NCBI RefSeq assembly: GCF_047663525.1
Contig: NC_092602.1
Span: 2,673,501 to 2,737,500, forward strand
Direction of reading: 5' to 3'
DNA from: Anas platyrhynchos
Taxonomy: Eukaryota > Chordata > Aves > Anseriformes > Anatidae
Length of the DNA stretch: 64,000 nucleotides
Shown here: piece after piece, positions 39,191-64,000 of the stretch
Layout: each line of letters starts with the position of its first letter
How positions within the stretch are numbered: the stretch's first letter is position 1
Position numbers and translations under genes: made by a program
The notes under the pieces: generated by a model
Databases searched by the model: none
Told to the model about the DNA's origin: nothing
Seen by the model: the letters and a program-made list of their open reading frames with translations, nothing else

Positions 39191-42100
39191 ACATAATGTT
39201 TCTGTAAGAAAAGTCAGTATATTTATGGTTTGCTTTATAAAAGTTACTATAATACAATGGTACATAGTATTCAATTCACAAAAATATGAACAAATATATA
39301 CAGCATGACACATCCACAACAAAAACACTTTCTTCAAAACAAGATACATACTGGTGACAGATTCTATATGCACAAAACATCCCTAAATTTATAAATTTGC
39401 TTAACAAAAGAAAAAGCAGAAATCCTAAATCTTCAAAGCAGATTTTTTTTTTAAAGGAACTTAAAAAAAAATCATTTATTGCAAACCATTTTACCTGCCT
39501 CCTTTTAAAGGAAGCCCTTCATTTTCACACCGTGAATTAAAACAACCTGTTTAAGGAACCAGAAAACTGCAGGATTGGAGCCGGGTGTTCTTCCCTTTTG
39601 CTTTTAAAACTGCCCGTTTGAGTGTCCGTTCCAGAGGGTTTCTTTTCACTTGGACAAATACTACAGTGGCAATTAAGGAGGAAACTCATAGAAACAAAAA
39701 CAAATATTAAAATGAAAAAAAAAATCCAGTTGCAAACTCGCTTAAATACATTTTAGGTTGTCTATTAGACTGTACACATTTCCTCACTTGAAATAAATAG
39801 ATTTTGCACATTAGGTTTCAGAATGGGGGTGGGGGGGCAAAGAAGAAGCCTTGACTTGGCAATTTTTTGTCTTCAGTTTCTTAATGCTGCTAATTCCGTC
39901 TATTTATTTGACAAAAAAAAAAAAAAAAAAGAAACATTTATACAGAATTTACATTATACAAAGCTTGACACAAGCTGTAAATGCCACCAGCTCCTTTGCT
40001 ATACTCAGTCCTTCTTCCTCCCCACCTTCTCGACAAGAATTAGAGCTGGAATCTGTTTAAAAAGAACTCCAAATTACAATAGTCACTTTTAATAAATTAT
40101 TTACATGCTCTTGAAGTACAAAGAAATCAGCAAAAAAATTTCAACATGTTTCTACAAGAAACAGTGTTTGAAGAGAAGATTCTTGAGTTTGCCTATGTAC
40201 AGAAGATGCATTTTTTTATATACTTCAAAATCCTTTTTTCCTTAAATTTTTATTTTATACAGAAATGCACTGAAATGATCCCTGAAAAAGGTCACAAAAA
40301 CCGGAACTGAAACTACTGTATACTTTGTTGGAGTTTAAAAATGTTCTGTTTTGTGTTTTTTTTCTTTTCCTTGTAGAAATAAGCTGCTCTATACAATATA
40401 AATATCTGCAGGATGAGCCCCTGCCCCGCCGCCCCCGATGGCTACAGCGCGCTTTGGGGGCGACCAAAGGACATGGGGGCAGTGAGGGCGAGGGCAGGTG
40501 GGGTTTGCAAGCAGAGCACATTTCCTAGGAACGCCAGCTGCTGCGGGATTCGCACGCGGACCTGGAGCCAGCTCGTTCACCTGGGGACACCACGGGCTGG
40601 AGGGACACCTCCAAAGCCTCCGCGCTGCTCTCCGTGATCATTTCACCCAGCAGAGCCACCCAAGCGAGCTGCGATTTCACGGGGAGCACAGTCAACGTCT
40701 CTCTCTCTCTTTTAGGGTTCAATTTAAGTGAAAATAAATTTGGGACAGCGAACAGAACGACTCCAGCACGCCTCTCTGTCAAGCAGCACAAGTCAAAGAA
40801 GCCGGGGATGTGGAAGGAGGCTCCATGGGGCTGCCTTCCCAAACCATGTCTGCAGCCACAGGACGCCTCGATCAGACCTAAAACCCCACTATAAAATTAT
40901 GGGGATTATCAGGGCTGCTCTGACCAGCTGCACAGGGAGGGCTCTGCAAGCCAAGAACTAAGGGGAAAAAAGAGAAGCCTCAGCTTTGAGGACTAACGTG
41001 GGTTTTCAGAAGTGCTGGCAAAGAGCCCCGCTTCCTCCTGGGTGCTCCTGGGAGCTCAGCTCTTTCAAAAACTCACGTTATCCACCCGAAAAACTGCAGC
41101 GGGATGGTTACAGGTGGTTTCAGGAGCACCCCAGCGATCTCAGTGCTCGAGGCCTTCGGCACCCAGATCCCTGTGGCACTCCTGCAAACACCGCAAAGGA
41201 GCCCAAGCCCACAGGGCCCTGCTCTGCCTCCCTGCCTCACTCCCCTCCTCAACAACCTGCCGGGGCTGAACCCATCCAGAGTACACCGAGGTGCTGGGAG
41301 GTACAGAATCACCAGCAGGTACTTAGGGGTTGAGTGAGGCTGGGGTTTCCCCCCCCCCCAAAACCAGTTCATGCTCTGGTTTGATGGGCCAGAGAGGAAG
41401 AAGGCCAAGAGCAGGGGCAGGACTGCGACAGGCAGAGGCTCCGGCTCTGAGACACAAAATTTCTGTGCATTTCTAAAGCTTCAGAAGTAAAAGGCTGAGC
41501 TGTGGAGATGCCAACTGGAGCATCAGCACAAGAGGAACCTCATTTGAAAGAAAAAAAAAGAAAAAGAAACAGAGCAGCTGGTTTAATCCCCAAGTTCTCC
41601 TGCCACAGCTGTTGTTAACAACCCGAGTTCGATGACAAACTATTTGTGCTTCTCATAATTTTAAGCTCTGGGTCATGATTATTCAATTGCCAGAGAGATT
41701 TACAAAGAAGCAGGGGGAAAAACCCCAAAGCAAAAGGAAACAACGAAAGAAAACCAGAGATGAGATCACGGACTGTCCAACCTTCGGGACAATTTCCTTG
41801 CCCTCAGACAGAGCCGCGGGCAGAAGGCAGCTGGTGGCAGCCTAAATGCTCCTGCTCTGCCGGCCTCTGGTCTGAATTCAAGCACAGAGGTCTCACCCAC
41901 ATCGCAAGCTCTGCTCTGCGGCACAGGCCTGGCAATTCCACGTCACAGTGGCAAAAAAAAAAAAACTTCCAGGAAACTCTTTTGCAACCTCTGATCACGG
42001 AGCTGTGGTCGGAGAGCAATTAGCACTAATTTTACAAGGCTACAAGAACACAGCTGGCCCATTTGTTCTGCGGGGAGAAGGGTTTTAGTTACGCAGACGA

Positions 42101-43126
42101 TGCGATGCCTGCGTTTCACAATTACACTGCCGTTTCCCCTGTAAGCCAATTAGGGAGGCTCAGCACAACTAATCTCTACTTTTAAGGGAGGAGAAACTCC
42201 ACGCGAGTTGAGAAACCTGATCCTGTCTATACCTGACCTGTCGCCTCACGTTCCCAGATCACATCCAAAGAAGCATTTCTTTGGTGCTTTGGCCCATTTT
42301 TAAATGGAACCCCTTAAGAACCGCAAACACCACCTCAGCACGTCTACAAGGTCAAAAGAGATTGAAAAACCATCTCAAAACGGGCTTCCTAGTTTGCAGA
42401 AGAATTCATTTTCACGCTGCAGATGGGGGAGGATGGGATTGCTATCACAGCCTGCGCTCGGGGCACTTTCCACCACGTTTGGTCTTACCGAAAGGATGGG
42501 ACTACCCCGGGGCAAGTTACTGAGTAACTGGGGGAGGTCCAGCTCGTTCCTATCACAGGAGGAATCTTCCCCATTCAAGGACAGGGCAAACACTCCATGC
42601 AAAATGCTGGAAGGGCAGGGAAATGCAGACAGAAGTGAGAAAAATTAAGATGAGGAACACATCACTCTGTTTCCCATCAACAGGGAGAAAATCCTATTAG
42701 AAACTCCTATTAGAAACATGGGTCGTAGTGTATGCTTAAAAGGAGGGTAAGGTTTTACAGTGTAACTGAGGCTGTTTCCTACTTAATTTCAGCCTCAGGT
42801 TTGGTTTTGAACACTAGACAAACCAATCTACAAGAAACGGGCATCCCAGAAGGCCATACGTGGTGCCAAACGGACTGCACAGCTGACTCAGCTTGTTACT
42901 ACTGATTGCAGGACCCCCCTATTTTTCTTGCAGGGGTGCTGAGGTTTTGATCCCCCAATATACCAGCATGGCATATGAAAATCAGCGGTGAGCCCAAGGC
43001 GCTAAGCTCAGGTCTGTGGCTGACCTGGTGTTCCCCAGGGTGTCTGGCTTAGGGGACGTGTTCGGGCTCACCCCTAACGAAAAGGCAGGACAGTTCACCT
43101 ATAGTCTCGTTGCAGACACGTCTCCA

Positions 43127-43162
43127 TACACACACACGCACCCAAACACACGCACACACCCA
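43127..43162. repeat. CA-rich microsatellite
   Basis: A short imperfect (CA)n tract with C and G interruptions on the plus strand, inside the probable SETD1B 3' UTR. Confidence 0.75.
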
Positions 43163-43617
43163 TTCACACTCCCTCAAGCCTCTGGCTTGCTCTGTAACAT
43201 CAACCTTACATTTATTTACAGCTTACTCTGAGAAATCTGTGCAATTTCAGCCAATCAAGCTCCCAACAAACCCTATATGGCATTTTCAGTCTCTGCTTCA
43301 CATTTAAACGTTGAATGTCTTTTTCAACCAACAAAACTGATGAGAAAAAGGTAGCAGCATTTATGAAAAGATGAAGGTTTATACCAACAATTAAAAAAAG
43401 GTACCATTATCCCATGAAGGAGCCTTAACGTAGGGACTGAACAGAGAGAAGCTAGTGTTTGGATAGACCATGCCACAAAACGGTAGTCACCTTTTTGTGT
43501 GCGTGTTGGATCTGAAAAGGAAAGAGCACCTGAAACATGAACAGTCCTCGTAAGCATGTGCGCTTTTTGCTTTCATTCGTGATCCTGGCAGAAGTGCGAA
43601 ACTTGCTTGGTTTTCTC

Positions 43618-43735
43618 TTCTCTTTTTTCCTTTTTTAATATATATTTTTTTCCTTTTTAATTTTTTCTTCCTTTTTTTCCTTATTTTTTTTCCTCTTTTT
43701 TTTCTTTTTTTTTCTTTTTTTTTTCTTTTTTGGCA
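43618..43735 (-). repeat. Homopurine tract in SETD1B 3' UTR
   Basis: The plus strand is almost pure T and C, so the SETD1B transcript would carry about 110 nt of A-rich purine starting about 70 nt after the stop codon. It is interrupted by a short AT stretch (TTTAATATATATTTT). Confidence 0.85.
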
Positions 43736-43806
43736 AAGTGCAACCACACCTGGTTACCACAGTTTTGACATGGCCGAAGGTGCAAGTGTGACGAGAAACC
43801 TCGAGT

Positions 43807-59377
<15,571 letters not shown>

Positions 59378-62300
59378 CTGCAAAAAGAGAGAGGAAAGGT
59401 GAGCAGCAGGATCCTTCTGCGTTAAATACCACGGCACAAGCTGCTTCAAACAAAGGCTAAGTTTAACCCCCGTTTTAATTGGGATTGGAGGAAAGTGAGC
59501 GATGCTCCGCAAAGCCAGGGCCCGGTGAGCAGCTGGTGCCCATTGAAGCTTCTCCCTCCCATGTCAGACCTCAGGAAGCAGAGAGGTAGCAGCTTCCTGA
59601 AAGAGCATCGATCCCAACCGAACACAAACCTTGGCTTCTGTGCACGAGGAAGAGCTGCTCCCGTGATCGGTGGAACACACGCAGCCCGGCCGCCTTTCTC
59701 TGCGAGGTGCATTACCTCTTATTTGCATCTAACCCCGACAGGTGCATTGCACCGTGAGCTCTTTTTCAGTTTGCAGCACGTGCAAAGAACGTTCATGTTT
59801 TTGTATTATCCTCCCCAGCTCATCTGCTGTCAACTCTTAACCTCTAATTGTGGGAAGACAATACTTCCACACGGCTGCTGCTACCAAAAGTTGTCTACAG
59901 GGCCAAAGCAATTCATGCTGAAAAAAAGAGCCTGAATCTGTTTAAATTGCCTTTAAACTTCAGAGTCTTAAATGCCATAATTCAAAGACACAGCACGTCG
60001 TATTTCTAAGCAAAATGAATGCCAGCCTCATGAAATAAAGACGGAGTTATACAAAATGCAAAAACCATGTGCCACCTCTACCACCAAAGGGATGGAAATG
60101 AGATTAAAGCAAAGGGCGTCTGCTCGTCCTGGAGCCTCGGAGCTGCCCGACTTGGCCCCATACAGGAGAGGCCCCCCACCAGCCCCAGCCTTGGTTCGCA
60201 GCCAGCGGTGACGCCGGTGTGTGACATCGGACGGGCACTTCAGCCCAAAGGTGTCCCCAGCACCAAAAAAACCCATGGATGGCAGCCACATCCCTCGGGT
60301 ACCGTTAAACCAAAGCCTGCTATGAAATACACCAACCAAACCCTGCTGGAAGACGCATTCAACGCGCCAACAGCTGATCTAGGTGGCACAAATGGGGCTA
60401 ACCTTTTATTAGCGGGATGAAGGGTCCCAAGCTACCTGCTCTGAAACTGTTTCTCCCATTCTTCCTTCCTTTGTTTTTTTTTTTTCCCAGCTAAAAATGG
60501 CAAAACCCACCACTCCTGCGACAGCAGCCACCACCCGGCTGTTTTCAGGGCTGAAAAGCAGAAGCTCTCATCGTGACCTTCTCTCCCAGGCTCCCTCCGA
60601 GCGTGCGGGGCCTGCACCCCTCACACGACGCACCGAGCACTTCCTTCCTCCCCACAGCCTCGCACGAAAAAGCCCCAAGAGTTGTGTGTCACCCCCCAGC
60701 TGATCTAAACGAAGAGCATCCCCGCGCTGCTCGGCGCAGAAGCTCTCCTGGGCACCGTGGGCTGCAGCCCAGCTGAGGAAACGAGACCACAATTAAGTGG
60801 TAATGTTGCTGTGTCTCTGTGTCTCACTCCTGGCAATAGTTTTTTTGGAACCTGTTGGCTGTTTTCAGCCAAATTTGAACAAAGATCCCCAAGATGTTTG
60901 TTTCTTCCACGTTTTGTGCCAGCAGGTGCTGGTGTCTGCTCTCCTACCGGTCTCCCTGATCCGAAAGGAAGAGCAATGAAGCTCAGCCCGCACCAGATGC
61001 TGGAGAACCTGCACAGGGAGAGCTGCTGGCAAACAGCTTCGGCGGCAGTTCTCTTCTTCTCTGCCGTGATTTCCTATTTTACCTGGCGATTTTGGACAGT
61101 GGTGAGGAAAGAAAAGCACGAGCAGCCTGGTTGATGACTCTGCTGTGAGCTGCGGCCGTACGGCACTGAGCAACCGCAGCTACCCAGATCAACCCAAATG
61201 CTTCACATTTTTATCAAAGGTCATCTCTGCTACGGCAGCCACCACCAGAGAGCAGGCTGAGCACAACGCTGGCAGCAGCAGCTTTGCAAATCCTCCTGTC
61301 CTAGCACCTCCCCTCAGCCCGGCTTCCCCGCATTCCTCTGCTGCAGCGCGAGCCCATGGGCTCGTGCACCACGCTCCGCATGGGTCACCCCAAAAAACAA
61401 CTTAGGGCTTGAGTGAAGATGCCCATCTGAAGATGTCCTGCCTCTCAGCTCTCCCAGGAGACCCCCGTTTAGCTCTGCAGAGCAGCTGAAAGCACAGAGC
61501 AGCACTGGTGGCTGGCAAACCCTGCAGTGAGTGCTACCAAACGCTGCCCGCGGGACAAGCGGGGGCTCTCCTGTAGCTGCTGAGCTGCTTTGGTGCCTCT
61601 GTACACCTGGGAGGTGCCCCCAGGGCTGTTGTGTATCCCTGAAACAAACAGCTAAGAAAGAAGTAATAACCTGTGGTGCTCGAGTGTTTCCAGAGCTGAA
61701 CTGTGTCCTCTCCCCCCGCCCTGACTAAGAGGTCTGGGGTTTCACACCCTGTGTCCCCTCCCCAGCTGCTCGGCTGCGGTCACGTCCCACGCCAAGGGTG
61801 CGGGCAATGAAAGAACATCCCGCAGCTTCAGCTAACACAGCTCCACTGAAAGGAGCAAAGGAAGAGCAAACGAGATGCCCGCAGCAGGTGTCAACAAGTT
61901 TCCCGCGAAACAGACCCCATTTGTCAGTAATAAACACCAAAGGCACTGCTAAAAGCGCTGGGGCTGGTTCCAAAAGCTGGATAAAGCTAAAAGTCAGCAT
62001 GGGATGGGAAGCCAGGAGCACCCAGACCAAAGACAGACAAAGTTGGCTTCAGATCTGCCTTGGGCAGCAGACCTGAAGCTAAGGGGGTGGCAGCCCCCAC
62101 GCTGCAGTGCATGTTACCTTTCTTCATTCATACACCCATTTATTTTCCCTTGAGCTGAAACGAGAGCTGCTAAAGCAACAGCGAGAACTTCTGGAAGACT
62201 GAAAGATTTATTTTTTTAATTTTGTAATTCCTCTGGTGCTCATTTGGGTCTGCAAGAAGCGACGACACGTTCCCTGCTTCCTGCGGTGTGGGGCTGACAG

Positions 62301-64000
62301 CTCACCTGCGCAGCGAACACAATCTGTGCTCCAGTTTTAACCCAAGCAAGACGGAAAGGGAAAGAGAAAGGGATTTAACGGCAGGGAGAAAAAGACCAAA
62401 AGGGCAGGAGGGGGAGAAAATAAAGGAATACATGAGGTTAGCAAAGAGGTCAAACCAAAAGAAGATCCTCTACACGGAAGTCTTTAAAGAAAGTTAAGAG
62501 GAATTAATATTTAAAGCGGATGAGCAGTTAGAGGAAAGTTCTGTCTGAGGGGGAAAAACACGGGCACCAACTGAGTGAGACAGATAAAGGCACGGAAAGA
62601 GAAATCAGGGGGAGACAGAAAGGTCTTTTGTTACACGGTTTTCTTTTCGTTCATCTGTCTGAACCTGGATTTGCTGTGGCTGCTACCAAATGCCTCTCAG
62701 GGTAGGGCTGAAAGCAGCTACGCTTTCCTCCCAGAGCAACTGCCTCCTCGCTGCCTTCCCTCTTTGCTTTTACAGGGGAAAAAAGCCATCTGAGAGCTGG
62801 CATCTGCGCTGCTCTGGGGATGTCATTTCCATCACTGTCAAAAAAAAAAACGGTGTCAGTCAGTCCTGGGGTTCACCTGCACGCTTCCCAGGGCAGCTGG
62901 TATCGTGCCTCCGGAAAGCCTCCCTTCAGCCCACTGAGAGAAAAGCCATTTCCAACTAAATTAATTGGTGCTGCCATCTCCACTTTGCATTAATTAAATT
63001 AAGAGTTAGCAAAACAGGTATTTAATTATATGCATGACACATTTTTCCGAAGGTGTTTGAACGATGCAGATTTGTTGGGAGAGACTCGAGTCAGCCTAAC
63101 TGCTTACAAACGGCCTCATCATTCGCTGCTCCCCCAAACGCTCCCTGCCACCCTCAGCGCAGCGCGTTGCAGCACAGGCACAGCCTCAGCTGCACGGGGG
63201 GAACACCCCAAGGTCCTGCTTCTGCTCGGCCTGAGCAGGGCAGAGAGCTGCTGAACGCAGGGTATGGGCCTTATCTCGGAGCAATCCCCAGCATGTAGCA
63301 AGCAAACATTTGTACCTGCAGAAAAAATGAAGCTACGTCCTAATATGTCAGCAGGCAGCGCTGGCTGCTGCAGGCGTGCAGAGCTGCTCTCTCCCGGCCC
63401 TGACTTGGGTTTAAGAGCTTGCTCAGAATTCAGAATGCATTTTGGAGACCATCAGCTCGCAGCTGGTTCTGTTTAAATGCTCTGATCGGCACCGAGTTAC
63501 CTGCAGCCCAGGTGGGCAAGCTGTATCACAGAACACAGCAGCTACCAAGCTCTGGTGCACCAAAACACTGAAAGGCAGGGCCAGGGGCATTCAGCTCCAT
63601 GCAAGGTCATCAGCTGTAACGGAGCAAAGCATCCCTTGAATGAGGAAGGCAACCTGTAAGCCTACTGCAACTCGCACGCACAGAAACCATACAGGGGAGA
63701 AAAAAATCACCCAAAACTTCAAAAGCTGCACACTGAATGCTGGCAGTCTTTGCCCCTTGAAGTGTTAGGCAGCAGCTTTTCAATACAGCGAGATGTAAAA
63801 TCAGAAGCAGCTCTTGGAGGAGAAAAGTTTTCATAACCCTACTGACTGTCAAACAGTCATTGCTTGGTTTTGGATGAAGTCCATGCGAGGATCTAAAAAC
63901 ATCCGCGAGCGAGCACGCCTCGGCCTTTATCCTGACAAAAAAGCAGGGAAAGGAAAAGCTCCGGAGGCGAGGGAGAGGCAGCGAGATGAGGACTGACTGA
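59378..64000 (-). other. SETD1B: SETD1B intron running off the right edge
   Basis: At least 4.6 kb upstream of the proline-rich exon. No minus-strand exon resembling the SETD1B RRM or Ser/Pro-rich N-terminal region was found. The plus strand holds a small possible membrane-protein ORF (60976-61134). Confidence 0.75.
60976..61134 (+). CDS. Small ORF, possible single-pass membrane microprotein (uncertain)
   Basis: A 52-codon frame antisense to SETD1B, inside its intron, begins MKLSPHQMLENLHRES. It has one strongly hydrophobic segment at about residues 21-40 (TASAAVLFFSAVISYF, then TWRFW), followed by a basic tail (VRKEKHEQPG), the layout of a type II or tail-anchored membrane peptide. The ATG context (GCAATGA) has a favourable G at -3. 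An in-frame extension upstream to 60757 has no hydrophobic segment of this kind. A donor-like ACAGTG|gtgagg lies inside the frame near 61099, so part could be intronic. I do not recognise a homologue. It may well be a chance ORF; no promoter or poly(A) signal was identified. Confidence 0.2.
   Translation: MKLSPHQMLENLHRESCWQTASAAVLFFSAVISYFTWRFWTVVRKEKHEQPG

Larger units (their letters stand above)
39191..43806 (-). other. SETD1B: Probable SETD1B 3' untranslated region
   Basis: No coding sequence is recognisable over 4.6 kb downstream of the SETD1B stop codon. The distal 1.2 kb (39.19-40.39 kb) is very AT-rich, with minus-strand AATAAA at 39475-39480 and near 40248, and variant hexamers near 39215-39235, typical of a long vertebrate 3' UTR end. 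The exact end is not proven. Confidence 0.5.

Overview
This window is nuclear DNA of a vertebrate, most probably a bird. The genes have many short exons with GT-AG introns, the proteins are close to mammalian orthologues, and the five genes fit in 64 kb with short introns, as on a GC-rich avian microchromosome. A fragment resembling the avian retroposon CR1 lies in one intron. From memory, the same neighbourhood is on human 12q24.31 and chicken chromosome 15. I cannot name the species.

Layout, left to right: BCL7A (minus strand; its first three coding exons, 372-11444, the rest lies off the left edge); CFAP251/WDR66 (minus, 21 coding exons, 12791-28313); PSMD9 (minus, 6 exons, 30097-32462); HPD (plus, 14 exons, 33438-37337); SETD1B (minus, the last 12 coding exons, 43807-59377, the 5' part lies off the right edge). 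HPD and PSMD9 are divergent across about 1 kb that holds a 27-bp minisatellite. HPD and SETD1B are convergent. Reassembled by hand, every exon joins in phase: CFAP251 1051 aa, PSMD9 214 aa, HPD 393 aa, and 1388 aa of SETD1B.

The genes are functionally unrelated: two chromatin proteins (BAF subunit BCL7A and H3K4 methyltransferase SETD1B), a cilium radial-spoke protein (CFAP251), a proteasome assembly chaperone (PSMD9) and a tyrosine-catabolism enzyme (HPD). This is conserved synteny, not an operon or a gene cluster acting together.

The most interesting observation is in SETD1B. One intron has no usable GT-AG pair, but reads perfectly as a minor-spliceosome (U12-type) intron with AT-AC ends and a textbook branch site. 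Other points are a palindromic RFX X-box upstream of the ciliary gene CFAP251, a repeated TPGR motif in SETD1B, an array of acceptor-like 15-mers in an HPD intron, and a small possible membrane microprotein ORF antisense to SETD1B. I found no undescribed multi-gene system, CRISPR array or intact mobile element.
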